DNA from: Oscillospiraceae bacterium
Lineage (GTDB): Bacteria; Bacillota; Clostridia; Oscillospirales; Oscillospiraceae
DNA: 64,000 nt
NCBI GenBank assembly: GCA_916988195.3
Contig: CAKASQ030000069.1
Location: 62,001-126,000, forward strand
Direction of reading: 5' to 3'
Below the pieces are notes generated by a model. It worked only from the letters and a program-made list of their open reading frames with translations, had not been told where the DNA came from and did not search any database. Of this stretch, positions 24,704-34,248 are shown one piece after another (position 1 is the first letter of the stretch; each line of letters begins with the position of its first letter). The position numbers and the translations under genes are program-made.

Positions 24704-27170
24704 AATCCACCTCGTTTCTGTTATTTGCCCCTGTATGATGCATGGCAGTCTGTGTGACCAGGAATGGATGCTCTACATACTCCTCTTTTGCTGAGGTATA
24801 TGCCGCTCCGCCCAGAGAGTCCAGATACTGCCATCCGTTTTTGGATTTTGAGATGTACACATAGAACGGTGCAAGCACATACTCATCCCGTTCATAGCAA
24901 CCAAGATACTTTCTTGCAAGTACCGCCACAACACCCAACTCTGCCGCTTTCTGTGTTGTCAGGGAAACTGCCAGTTTCATTACTTCCTCTTTTTCAATAT
25001 CATTGAGTCTGGAAGTATAAACACTCTCCAGGAATAACACAGCCTTCTCACCTGCGGCAGACTTTCCGGTAGCCGTGTTCTCCTGCGACAAATCAGCAAA
25101 AGAAAAATCGATGGCAGGTGGTTTTTGAAATGCACCTTTTGTCAGACGGAGGCAGGCGCGAGCCACCACTGTTTCATCCTTTTTCACAAGAATAATCTTC
25201 TTGTTAGAGTCAAAGGCGGCTAACAGGCACTCTCTCTGGCTTCCAGTACGGTAAGACAGGCAGGTACCATGAGGAAGCTCCCCAAGCCGCAGAGTGTGGT
25301 AAAAATCATCCACCTCTTCTGCCAGAAATGCACCTCGGGCCAAAGAAAGATTTTTCTTCCAGAGGCTCTCCTGCATCTCGCTGACAGGGTAGCGGATCTC
25401 ACGCTGCAGGTCACCGGCAAAATATTTGAGTTTATAGAACTGGCCCATCAATTCAGCCTGTACGATCCGTCGCAGCGCTTCAACAGCCAACTCCTGCCCG
25501 TCCAGTTCCCCATAGAGAGCGCGTACCATAGCCGCGTCACCCCGCAGTAAAAACTCCGTGACAGTCTCCCTGTTCTGCTCCACAAAATCATCCGAGAAGA
25601 CCAGCTTGTCTTTTAGTTCCAGCCAGTCTGCATCTGTTGTCAGAATATCTTTGCGTACCTGCTTCCAATCCGTCCTTTCCAAAAGAGCCGTCATATTGTT
25701 GAGGGCAAATACCGCATCCGGCTCCGCAGTGAAAGCCGGTATGAATGTCTGCAGCTTCGTATAGTGTTGTAACAGTTCCATGGCAGTCCTCCGGGTCAGT
25801 CCACGGATATGTCCAAATGAACTCCGGTACCATTCGCTAAATGGCCTTTCCAACAGACATTTTCCAAGCTGCTCCAGCTCTGTATCTCCTGTATACTGGC
25901 TGACCAGCTCCCGCTTTATCAGCTGCCGAAGTGTCAGCAAACGCTGATCCACAGGAAGAGGTGTCAGCATGGTGTATAGCCGAACGTAAACCTCTTTCTG
26001 ATGCCAGAGCTGATACATTTCCTCGAAGGTGTACTGCTGCCCTTCTTCCAGAAGCGTAAAAAAGCTGTCATTGCGGTTCACAGAATCGCTGGCTTTCAAA
26101 TTCTTCAGCGTCAGAGAATTGATGTTGCAATGCTCACAAAAGCCTGGCTCAAACAAAAGTGAGTATCTCCCCAAGGACAGGAACACTTCACTGTTCTGAT
26201 CCACCAAATCCAGAAAATGCTTTTTTCTATGCTCCACTGCATAAATGAGAATTGAAAACTGGAATTGTCGGATTGCATTAAAATCCAAATGGAGCCTGCC
26301 GGCATACAGAGCATTCAAATAACTCAGTTGGTTGCATAAAATTTCTTTCCTTCGTTCCTTGCTTAAAGGATGTGGCTGGGAGATAAACCAGTTGAGGTCG
26401 TATTGTCCGGCATGGTTGTCCAGCCAGAGGTCAAAAAAAGCAGACAAATCCTCTGCATCATATTCAAATACAGCCAACAGCCGGCGGAATTTTCCCACAT
26501 CGGTCATTTTCATCCACCGGAGATCTTTCAGGCGCTCTACTGACAGAAACAGCCGCACACCTTGCCGATAAAGCAAGATGCAGACTCTCTGGAGCGGACG
26601 ATTCTGTTCCAACAGTTCCAGAGCTTTCCGCTCATTTTGATGCCAGCAAAACAGATACGAACCAAGAAACGGCTGCCGCATCATATCCCGCTGGTGCTCC
26701 GTCAGCATGGAAAGTCCCTTCCACTCCGCAATGGGAAAAGTCTGCAGGTTATCCAATATGACCTGCTCCTCTTCTTCATACATCACAAAGGGAAAATAGT
26801 ATTTCAGGTATTCAAACCGCAGGGAAGGCAACAGTTCCAATTCCATGACTGCCAGCACCTGCTCTTGGGGATACGCTGTCAGTCTCTCTCCATACCCGTC
26901 TGCCGACTCTAAGACCGAAGCAATTTCTTCATCACCAATCTCCTGCCTGCACAACGCACCATAGAGTGCTGCAAAGTTCGGCACCCGAACCAGTTCTTCC
27001 TGTATCCGCTTTGTCTTTCGGATGTGCAGCCGTTCCTGTAATTGAAGTGTCTCCACCTGTCCACATGCCTGCGCTATGGCATCCTCTGAAAAGCTGCCTG
27101 TAAGCGCCGGGAGCAATCCGTCATCTTTCATTCTGGTCAATAGGGTCAGATGTTTTAATGTATTTCTCAT
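24696..27170 (-). CDS. Unknown 824 aa protein, central gene of an unassigned module
   Basis: Very long, leucine- and glutamate-rich and helical over residues 1-640, suggesting a repeat scaffold. The C-terminal part (about 655-800) is different: PHGTCLSYRTGSQREC, then NKKIILVKK and VVARACLRLTKG, then VLFLESVYTS and AAELGVVAVLARKYLGCYE. The order Gly-x-x-Leu-x-x-x-x-Gly, a variable gap, then a beta strand with Ile/Val and an Arg-containing strand is reminiscent of the C-terminal part of PcfJ-type proteins (compare GRALHHCVGSSDRYW in the PcfJ gene of this element). That similarity is weak and by eye. It overlaps both neighbours (4 and 8 bases). Confidence 0.75.
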   Translation of the reverse strand: MRNTLKHLTLLTRMKDDGLLPALTGSFSEDAIAQACGQVETLQLQERLHIRKTKRIQEELVRVPNFAALYGALCRQEIGDEEIASVLESADGYGERLTAYPQEQVLAVMELELLPSLRFEYLKYYFPFVMYEEEEQVILDNLQTFPIAEWKGLSMLTEHQRDMMRQPFLGSYLFCWHQNERKALELLEQNRPLQRVCILLYRQGVRLFLSVERLKDLRWMKMTDVGKFRRLLAVFEYDAEDLSAFFDLWLDNHAGQYDLNWFISQPHPLSKERRKEILCNQLSYLNALYAGRLHLDFNAIRQFQFSILIYAVEHRKKHFLDLVDQNSEVFLSLGRYSLLFEPGFCEHCNINSLTLKNLKASDSVNRNDSFFTLLEEGQQYTFEEMYQLWHQKEVYVRLYTMLTPLPVDQRLLTLRQLIKRELVSQYTGDTELEQLGKCLLERPFSEWYRSSFGHIRGLTRRTAMELLQHYTKLQTFIPAFTAEPDAVFALNNMTALLERTDWKQVRKDILTTDADWLELKDKLVFSDDFVEQNRETVTEFLLRGDAAMVRALYGELDGQELAVEALRRIVQAELMGQFYKLKYFAGDLQREIRYPVSEMQESLWKKNLSLARGAFLAEEVDDFYHTLRLGELPHGTCLSYRTGSQRECLLAAFDSNKKIILVKKDETVVARACLRLTKGAFQKPPAIDFSFADLSQENTATGKSAAGEKAVLFLESVYTSRLNDIEKEEVMKLAVSLTTQKAAELGVVAVLARKYLGCYERDEYVLAPFYVYISKSKNGWQYLDSLGGAAYTSAKEEYVEHPFLVTQTAMHHTGANNRNEVDYE

Positions 27171-29284
27171 GCTGCTTCACCTCCGATCAGTGTCAGTACC
27201 ATATTCAAAATCTCATGCCTTGGCCGGGGTTCAGACTTTACCAGTTCACCACACAGTTCAAAAAAGGCATGTGCGCCTTTGGCTTCCATCGTCCGTACAC
27301 AACCGACAGGCCATTCCACCAGCTTGTCAAACGCCATATTCAGCACCTCGTTCTTCTCGTCCTGATGATAATATCCCCCAATGAATTTAACCAGAGATTC
27401 GGCGCTGCCGTTATAAAGCTGCTGCAGCTTTTCCCGTTTCTGTATGGTTCGTTTTTCCTGCTCCAGTCGTTTTTCCTGCTCCTTTCTCTCAGCTTCGACT
27501 CTGCGCTCATCCTCCAACTCTTCCTTGGAATAGAATGTTTCCTTCAGCCGGTTGATTTCATAGCCGTTATACTCGCTGTGGAGAAAAAACTGCCGCAACA
27601 CCGCTGCCAGCGCTTTTTTATCATAAAGGCGTTGGATCTCCGGTGCTTTTAAGGCACTTAAAACGAAGTCCTCATATTTTTCCGGCTCAGTTTGGAAAAA
27701 TGAAAGCTCCACCCAGTCATAAAGCTGTCGCTGCTGCTCTGCAGTTAGGAATGGCCGGCTGATGTATGTTTTATATTCTCTTCTGCTGTAATACCCCTCA
27801 CTTCTGACAAAGCATTCGTGAAAGTAAAACCGCTCACCAAAAATCGTTTGAAGATGGGGAAAAGTATACTCAGCCAGCAACCTCTCTACAAACCGGAAAC
27901 ATCTCCAGCTCGAAATTCTTAGGGCATACTCCCGCAGCAGTTTCAGTTGTGGCGCGTATTCGCCACCATCCCTGTGCTGCTCAAAAAACTCCCATAAATC
28001 GATTTCTTTCCTTTCCACCAGAAAGGCAAACGCCCGCCCACTGTTCTTATGGCAACTTCTGAAATATTCTCCATAATCGGCTCCGGTTAGTTCTTGGTAT
28101 CTGGAAAGCCACTGTTTCAAAGGGATCGCCTGCCTGGAATGCAGCATTTGCAAGGTAAACAACTCCATATAGTTATCCCGCTCCAGTTCCTTCGCGAGAT
28201 CATCGTACTGAGGATCAAACACATCAAATCGGTACGGAAAATCTTTCTGTATCGTTTGATTCATCCATAACAGTGTTTTCGGCGCTGTGGGGTTCAAACC
28301 ATATTGAACCGCTTCCCAGAGTCCCTGAAATCCTTCGTACTTGACCGTAAAGCTGTCATAGAACCGAAACAGCCAGCCAAGATACTCATAAAATTCTTCC
28401 GAAAGATCCTTTGGAGCATTCAGAAGCATCCGCCCACACGCCGCTGCGATTTTCTCGGCAGTGATGCTCTTGGAACTCAACCGATCCGGCAGCCTGTCCG
28501 CCCATACAGCGAGAGAGTTTGCCAAAATGATTTCATCGCAGCGATACCCTGCTTTAGTCAAAACCGAAAATTCGCGGCTGTCGGGCTTCACATTCATATA
28601 CGGCAGTTTCATCAGCGTGCGCAGCACCAGGTCGGCTTTCCCGCGGTATTTCTTTGCCTGCTCTGCATAGAACCGGATGAACCATTCCAGCACACCAAAA
28701 TCATATACCAGAGAAAGTGTTCGATTTTGTGTAAACAGGCGGCTCAGCTGGGTATGCATCGCCTCATAGCCGCGTTCCGTATCATCAAATAGCGACAGTA
28801 CAAACAGGGCTTCTTCCGTTCTCATATACTCTCTTTCTGCCAGTTTCTCCAACAGGGCATGGCGCTGTGCCGCATCTGTTTCCAAAAGATACAGAGCGCC
28901 CTGCAGGTACACATCTTCTCCGGCAGACCGTCGCAATTTCTGGAGGAATGCTCCACGCTGGTTACCCACAAACATATTGTCAGACTGGATCGCACAGGTA
29001 TTTCCCAGCGCCAGGGCCAGAGCGCGGAACACCTGGACATCATCGCCCAGTTTTTCCTCAAACCGCTCCAACACCTCGCCAGGGTAACGCAAATGGTATG
29101 GTTCAAAATAGCCGGACACATCCGTTTCCACCTGCCATATCTGCATCGCCCTTGTTTGTCGGTAAGTCCTTCTCGCCGTATCGTCCTGAGAAGTCTGTAC
29201 TACCAATTCGGCAAAGGAATGGTAAAGCTCCAAATCAATAGCCCTCTGATATACCCGGTAAACCGGTATCCTGTCGATATGCAT
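27167..29284 (-). CDS. Unknown 705 aa protein, first gene of an unassigned module
   Basis: I place the start at 29284 (MHIDRIPVYRVYQRAIDLEL) because AGGAGG lies 7 bases upstream; the frame is open for 30 more codons. The protein is helical and rich in aromatic residues and Leu throughout, with a highly charged coiled coil at about residues 590-640 (ERRVEAERKEQEKRLEQEK). A HEAT-like solenoid is plausible, but I see no diagnostic repeat consensus. No catalytic motif is visible. The stop overlaps the next start (ATGA). A hairpin lies between this gene and ligA, but the promoter is not obvious, so it may be read through from the long upstream operon. Confidence 0.75.
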   Translation of the reverse strand: MHIDRIPVYRVYQRAIDLELYHSFAELVVQTSQDDTARRTYRQTRAMQIWQVETDVSGYFEPYHLRYPGEVLERFEEKLGDDVQVFRALALALGNTCAIQSDNMFVGNQRGAFLQKLRRSAGEDVYLQGALYLLETDAAQRHALLEKLAEREYMRTEEALFVLSLFDDTERGYEAMHTQLSRLFTQNRTLSLVYDFGVLEWFIRFYAEQAKKYRGKADLVLRTLMKLPYMNVKPDSREFSVLTKAGYRCDEIILANSLAVWADRLPDRLSSKSITAEKIAAACGRMLLNAPKDLSEEFYEYLGWLFRFYDSFTVKYEGFQGLWEAVQYGLNPTAPKTLLWMNQTIQKDFPYRFDVFDPQYDDLAKELERDNYMELFTLQMLHSRQAIPLKQWLSRYQELTGADYGEYFRSCHKNSGRAFAFLVERKEIDLWEFFEQHRDGGEYAPQLKLLREYALRISSWRCFRFVERLLAEYTFPHLQTIFGERFYFHECFVRSEGYYSRREYKTYISRPFLTAEQQRQLYDWVELSFFQTEPEKYEDFVLSALKAPEIQRLYDKKALAAVLRQFFLHSEYNGYEINRLKETFYSKEELEDERRVEAERKEQEKRLEQEKRTIQKREKLQQLYNGSAESLVKFIGGYYHQDEKNEVLNMAFDKLVEWPVGCVRTMEAKGAHAFFELCGELVKSEPRPRHEILNMVLTLIGGEAA

Positions 29285-29320
29285 TAAAATCCCTCCTACT
29301 TGAAATCTTCCATAAAAGAT

Positions 29321-29355
29321 ATGGGGAGAGAGCCCTGTTTCGGCTCTCTCCCCAT
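29321..29355 (-). terminator. Long hairpin between ligA and the unassigned module
   Basis: Perfect 14-base arms 29321-29334 and 29342-29355 with a 7-base loop. On the minus strand it is followed by ATATCTTTTATGG, a weak T tract, so partial termination is likely. Only 36 bases separate it from the next start codon and no promoter fits there. Confidence 0.6.
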
Positions 29356-29394
29356 TGATTAACTGACAGCACACCGATGGTATGCTATATTATC

Positions 29395-31419
29395 TTACTC
29401 AGCACCAGCCATACTGAAAAACTCCGCAGGCGACAGCACTGTAACGCCCAAATCCCTGGCCTTGGATAACTTGCTGCCGGCATTTTCGCCGCAGACCAGA
29501 TAATCCGTCTTCTTGGACACCGAGCTGCCGGCATGGGCGCCCAGTGATTCGATCAGGTCATTGATTCCGTCCCGGGTGTAGGGTTCCACCTTGCCGGTAA
29601 CTACGATAGTCTTTCCTACAAAGGGATTATCCTGCACCCTGTCTTCGCTGTGTTCTGCCACAGCAGGCTTTTGAATATTCATCATAGTCTGTAACTCCTC
29701 CCAAATACAGAAATTATCTTCTACACAGAACCAGTCGTGGATATTGTTATGCAATGTCTCCCCGAAATCCGGAAGCTGCCGAAAATCATAGCCTCCATAG
29801 ACCGCATCCCGAAACTCATCCAAATCATAGTGGAACACACGACCCAATACCTTGCTGGCAGTGTTGCCGATCATAGGGATGTCCATAGAAATCAGATACC
29901 GTTCAAAGGTGGTATTCCGGCTCTGCTGGATAGCGTCCCAAAGGCGCTGCCAGGACTTTTCACCAAACCCATCCATGCGGACGATTTCAGCCCGGTAGCG
30001 GTCCAGACGGTAAATGTCCAGATAACTATGGATAAATCCCTGACCAATGAATTTTTCCAGTGTAGCCTCCGACAGCCCTTCAATGTCCATCGCCTTCTGG
30101 CTGACAAAATGAACGAACTTCTTCAGCCGGCGTGTTTCACAGTCAGGATTATCGCAGTACAGCGTCTTGATGATGCGATCCTCGCTCTTTTCGCCCTTTC
30201 CGCTTGATTCATGGATGCGGGTAGGCTGTCCGCAGCAGGGGCAAACATGGGGAATCGTATCCGCCATAGAGAAACCGCCTCTGTCCAAATTTTCCTCCAC
30301 ATGAGGGATGATCATATTTCGCTTGCTTACCAGAATCCGGTTTCCAGCCATCAGTTCCAGATCCTCAATAAAGGACAAGTTGTGCAGACTGGCCCGGCTG
30401 ACCTCGCAGCCATCGATTTCCACCGGTGTAAACACAGCTACCGGAGCAATCTCTCCAGTTCTGCCCGGTGTCCATTCAATGTACTGCAGCAGGCTCTCAT
30501 GCAGGTCATCTTCAAATTTATAGGCCAGACCGTCCTTATAGTGATGTCCGGTGTGGCCGCAGCTCTGGGCATAGGCGATGTCGTTAAACGAAACCACGAT
30601 ACCGTCAATGGGGATATCTTTGTCAGTGGCATATTGCCTCAGCTGATAAATACCGGCTTCCACATTTTCCAATGTCAGTTTCTGCTTTGTGACCAGATAC
30701 TTGCAGGGCTGGAACCCCAGCGCACGCAATTCCCGCAGCTTATCTGATTTCCGGGTCAGGTGCGGAAAGCCCTCCAGCACACCAAACGGCATGAAAACCA
30801 GCCGACGCTCCTGGCATGTCTTGGCATCCATCAGACGGATGGAACCAGCAGCCAGATTGCGGCCGTTTTTATAGGGCTTACCGCTGCTGTCCTGCAGGCT
30901 GGTCTTCAGTTCCTCAAAATCACTGGGTCTGATAAAGCCCTCACCCGTCACAACCAGTCTCTCTTTGTAGGTAATGTGGGAAGGAATACCGCTGATGGCT
31001 CGGGTGTTATGGGTAATGATCTCCCCTTCGTCACCATCGCCACGGGTAGCCGCCTCCAGAAGTTCTCCATTCTCATAGGTCAGCTTTACAGTCAGGCCAT
31101 CCAGTTTGAGCATCAGCATCACCTGCTGCTCACCCATGAAATTCAGAAGAACCATACTGCTCTTAGTCTTATCCAAAGACAACAGCGGGATCTCATGTCT
31201 GGTTTTCTCCAGTCTGCTTACCGCAGGATAGCCTACTGTCTGGGTTGGCGAATTTGCCATTTGGATTCCCGTTTCCTGTTCCAGCTCTTTCAACTCGTCA
31301 AAGAGTCTGTCATAGACCTCATCTGACACACTGGGCGCATTGCGGTTATAATACTCATCCCGATAACGGTTGAGCCGGTCATTCAATTCTCTCTGCTTTT
31401 CAAAAATATTCCGTTCCAT
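29395..31419 (-). CDS. ligA: NAD-dependent DNA ligase carried by the element
   Basis: 674 aa, the full family length. It joins nicks with NAD+ as adenylate donor. Visible parts: N-terminal Ia helices (VSDEVYDRLFDELKELE), the adenylation lysine in KLDGLTVKL (about residue 108), OB fold with GRTGEIAPVAVFTPVEI, a zinc finger with CPCCGQP and CDNPDC, helix-hairpin-helix region (DGFGEKSWQRLWDAI) and a C-terminal BRCT domain (GKTIVVTGKVEPYTRDG). All key residues are present. The start overlaps the stop of the preceding small gene by one base (TAATG). As last gene of the long DNA-processing operon it probably seals nicks during element replication or after transfer; the host is expected to have its own copy elsewhere. 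Confidence 0.95.
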   Translation of the reverse strand: MERNIFEKQRELNDRLNRYRDEYYNRNAPSVSDEVYDRLFDELKELEQETGIQMANSPTQTVGYPAVSRLEKTRHEIPLLSLDKTKSSMVLLNFMGEQQVMLMLKLDGLTVKLTYENGELLEAATRGDGDEGEIITHNTRAISGIPSHITYKERLVVTGEGFIRPSDFEELKTSLQDSSGKPYKNGRNLAAGSIRLMDAKTCQERRLVFMPFGVLEGFPHLTRKSDKLRELRALGFQPCKYLVTKQKLTLENVEAGIYQLRQYATDKDIPIDGIVVSFNDIAYAQSCGHTGHHYKDGLAYKFEDDLHESLLQYIEWTPGRTGEIAPVAVFTPVEIDGCEVSRASLHNLSFIEDLELMAGNRILVSKRNMIIPHVEENLDRGGFSMADTIPHVCPCCGQPTRIHESSGKGEKSEDRIIKTLYCDNPDCETRRLKKFVHFVSQKAMDIEGLSEATLEKFIGQGFIHSYLDIYRLDRYRAEIVRMDGFGEKSWQRLWDAIQQSRNTTFERYLISMDIPMIGNTASKVLGRVFHYDLDEFRDAVYGGYDFRQLPDFGETLHNNIHDWFCVEDNFCIWEELQTMMNIQKPAVAEHSEDRVQDNPFVGKTIVVTGKVEPYTRDGINDLIESLGAHAGSSVSKKTDYLVCGENAGSKLSKARDLGVTVLSPAEFFSMAGAE

Positions 31420-31742
31420 TATGCTGCCTCCTTTTCAAGTACCCGGAAGGACATAACCAGTTCTTCTTCCGTATGCTTCTGTTCACTGTCGAAAACACTG
31501 CAAACACCGTCTGTAAACTGCCAGTGGGCGGCTCTGCCCCACCAAAGGATTGGGCCGCGGCCGCCGTTCCCTCTGTTGGCAGACGCATCTGGCTGATTCG
31601 CTACGGTACTATAAAAGCCCTGCGTGTTTACCAGCGTAATGTTCCGTATCTGTCCAATACATTCCGGCCGGCAGTGATCCAATATCTCCAACTGCGTCCC
31701 TTCCCGAAGTGTCCTGCGCAGCTGATTCAGGTTTTTGATCAT
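31419..31742 (-). CDS. Unknown 107 aa element protein
   Basis: Start at 31742 (MIKNLNQLRRTLREGTQLEI) with a GGAG site; an in-frame ATG 11 codons upstream has no site. The protein appears beta-rich, with GQIRNITLVNTQGFYSTV and an aromatic WWGRAAHWQFTDGVCSVF segment, and a charged C-terminal helix. It sits between two genes with 1- and 4-base overlaps, so it is a real member of the operon. No function can be assigned. Confidence 0.8.
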   Translation of the reverse strand: MIKNLNQLRRTLREGTQLEILDHCRPECIGQIRNITLVNTQGFYSTVANQPDASANRGNGGRGPILWWGRAAHWQFTDGVCSVFDSEQKHTEEELVMSFRVLEKEAA

Positions 31743-31996
31743 GCGCTTTTCTCCTTTCCCCGCCCCACAGGGCAATCCTGCTGTGCGGTATGCAGCCCAT
31801 TTCTGCCGGCTGCATACCTGCCAAAATTCAATTCATGGACAATACGCTGAATGGCGTCATCATCGTCCCACGCTGCGTGAAGCGTATTCCGCTCTGGTCC
31901 GGCTCCCACATGGACACATACCTTTTCACTGCCAACCTGCAGCAGCACATCCTGTCGCCTGGCGCAAACCACTGCCAGATTTCCAATTTGTTTCAT
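31739..31996 (-). CDS. Unknown 85 aa element protein
   Basis: Begins MKQIGNLAVVCARRQDVLLQ after AAGGAGC, has a beta-rich first half and DDDAIQRIVHELNFG in the second, and ends with a basic tail. The stop overlaps the next start by 4 bases. Family not recognised. Confidence 0.72.
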   Translation of the reverse strand: MKQIGNLAVVCARRQDVLLQVGSEKVCVHVGAGPERNTLHAAWDDDDAIQRIVHELNFGRYAAGRNGLHTAQQDCPVGRGKEKSA

Positions 31997-32060
31997 GCTC
32001 TGCTCCTTCCTTGTTCATCAATAGCCGGACACCCAAAGGATGCCCGGCCATTCTCATTTG

Positions 32061-34247
32061 TCACGCTGCAGCAGCCAGCGCCGGAGACTGGATGCTATCC
32101 GTGTTCTCCATCAGATCTGCCATCAGCACATCCACCAAAAGTTTTCCTGCCAAATGGCCGGTATGGATGATGACCCGATCCTTCTTCAACTGGATAAACT
32201 CCTTCTCACGAAGGACACGGCTCTCTGCAGCCAGCGCCTTGTCGCTTTCTGTCAGCCTGGCGGTAACCACCCGCTGCCACTTCTGCAGGAACTCTGTTGC
32301 CTGCTCAATGTCCTTCTTCTGCCGGTCATATTCCGTCCGTTTCTGCCGCACTGTTCCATCCGGCTCCACTTCCAGCGTGTAATAGGCATGGAAAGGATCA
32401 TCCGTTTTACGCAGAAACATCACAAAGCTTTCTCGCCGCTCAATCCGATCCCAGTAGCGGTCGCTGCTTCCTACACAGTGATGGAGCGCACGCCCCTCGG
32501 TAATAATATCCAGAATACCGCTTGGCACCACTACCATATAATCCGCATCGGCGTACTCATATTTCGTTTTGATTTCCTGACAGATGGCATTAACATGGGG
32601 GAATTTCTCCTCCATCTCCTCGGCCTGCAGTTCAATATCCTTCTCCTGGCATTTGAGCACCAGATCATCATGGCGCCGCCGCAGCTTTCTGGTGCGATAT
32701 ACGATCTCATCATAAACATCCATGTGCAGTTTCTTTGCCATGGAAAGATAATCCTCCCATGTACGCAGTACCTCATGGCTGTTTCGCCGGAAAGATGGCA
32801 TCTGACGCCGCACATAGTTATAGACCTGCACCATGCTCATGCGGTCGGCAATGAACTGGACATCCCTGGGCTTAATATCCTGCTGATACATCCACAAAAG
32901 GACATTATCCGGGATTTCCCTGCCGGTGCCCTTTTCATATTGCAGCCACCGCAGCAGATCACAGCCTCCATTATGGAGCCGAAGGCGCTGAAACCTTCTG
33001 CTGTCAAGTCCCAAGGCTTTGATCAGGCTCCCTGTACTACGGTTTTTGATAAGTTCACTGACCGTTCCGCAGGAACTGAAACATTCTCTGGTAAGCTTCG
33101 GCAGGCTCGCCTTGCTGATCTGTTCCATTTGCGGTATCCGTTCGAGCACAGCCAGATATTTTTCCGGATCAACGCTTTTCTGCTTCCGAATCCAGTTGAC
33201 CAGCCCTGTGCATCGAAGTTCCTTCTGTTCCAGAGTTGGCAGCGTTTTGCCATAGACCCGTCCATTATGCGAACCAGACCAGTTGTAAGAACAGGGGGAT
33301 CCGGAAATCCAACGCATATTGCGCTGCTTATACAACCCCCAATAGTAGGTTCTTGGCTTCCTTTCCTTGTCATAAATCGTGCGCCGGATTTCCTGGCAAT
33401 AAAGTCTGGAGTTTGGAAGGCTTTCTTTTCTGTATGTCCGGTCAGCCTGAAATTCACGAACTACAAAGCCAACTTTGCATCGCTGGATCAGGTAGGCAAA
33501 ATGTTTTTCTGTCTGCATATACCCCGCTCGTCCATAGGCTTTGAATACCACCGAATGGCGGCAACAACTACAGCGGCCTTTTTGATTGTGATGTGGATGT
33601 ACCTTGATCGGTACTTCCTTTTCGCAGTAGGTACAATAACCTGTTTTGGCGCCGCCCTTTTTGTAGTGGTAGTAAATGTAATTTTGCCGGATGGCAACCT
33701 TATCCACCCATCGACTCCAGTCCTTCGGAAGTTCCGGCACCTGTTCCATATCTTTATCCCATGGATCAGTTTCCCGCCGGTGCCGCTGTTCGAGCTGTTC
33801 ATCGCGCACATCCCGCTGAAACTGCAGGATGGCCTCTACCGCTTTTTTATCAATGTTCAGATATGTCTGTATAGATGTCTCATCTTCCTCGCTGATCCAG
33901 TAGGCTTTGGTATACCAGTATTGCCGCTTCCAGTCCAGTCTGTCCAACTTGGATTCGCACCATTTCTGTATCAGGCTGTTATAGGTAATAAACTGCCGCT
34001 TTTCTTTATCCAGATACACTTCATAGGCCGGATTACTCCCATCCAAGCGAAGATGCTCTGGGAAAAAGAAAGCCACCTTCAATATTCCATCCTGTTTGAT
34101 ACATCTCAGATAGGTATAATACTCACAGACTTCCCGAACATATCCGTAGTCAGTTTTTTCCTTTCTTGGCAGGTCTGAAGTCGCGATTTTCTTCATTTCA
34201 TCCGTCGCTGTCAGATTGGGAAGTGCCATCAGGGCTCTTTTTTTCAT
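32061..34247 (-). CDS. pcfJ: PcfJ-like protein
   Basis: 728 aa. PcfJ is known from the pCF10 conjugative plasmid and occurs in many Firmicutes elements; its biochemical role is not established. A zinc-ribbon-like CTYCEKE...CSCCRHS lies at about residues 195-225. The C-terminal domain has the characteristic GRALHHCVGSSDRYW (about residue 585) followed by SFVMFLRKTDDPFHAYYTLEV and KRTEYDRQKK. It starts 2 bases after the stop of the DUF7666-like gene and belongs to the DNA-processing operon. Confidence 0.85.
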   Translation of the reverse strand: MKKRALMALPNLTATDEMKKIATSDLPRKEKTDYGYVREVCEYYTYLRCIKQDGILKVAFFFPEHLRLDGSNPAYEVYLDKEKRQFITYNSLIQKWCESKLDRLDWKRQYWYTKAYWISEEDETSIQTYLNIDKKAVEAILQFQRDVRDEQLEQRHRRETDPWDKDMEQVPELPKDWSRWVDKVAIRQNYIYYHYKKGGAKTGYCTYCEKEVPIKVHPHHNQKGRCSCCRHSVVFKAYGRAGYMQTEKHFAYLIQRCKVGFVVREFQADRTYRKESLPNSRLYCQEIRRTIYDKERKPRTYYWGLYKQRNMRWISGSPCSYNWSGSHNGRVYGKTLPTLEQKELRCTGLVNWIRKQKSVDPEKYLAVLERIPQMEQISKASLPKLTRECFSSCGTVSELIKNRSTGSLIKALGLDSRRFQRLRLHNGGCDLLRWLQYEKGTGREIPDNVLLWMYQQDIKPRDVQFIADRMSMVQVYNYVRRQMPSFRRNSHEVLRTWEDYLSMAKKLHMDVYDEIVYRTRKLRRRHDDLVLKCQEKDIELQAEEMEEKFPHVNAICQEIKTKYEYADADYMVVVPSGILDIITEGRALHHCVGSSDRYWDRIERRESFVMFLRKTDDPFHAYYTLEVEPDGTVRQKRTEYDRQKKDIEQATEFLQKWQRVVTARLTESDKALAAESRVLREKEFIQLKKDRVIIHTGHLAGKLLVDVLMADLMENTDSIQSPALAAAA

Positions 34248-34248
34248 C

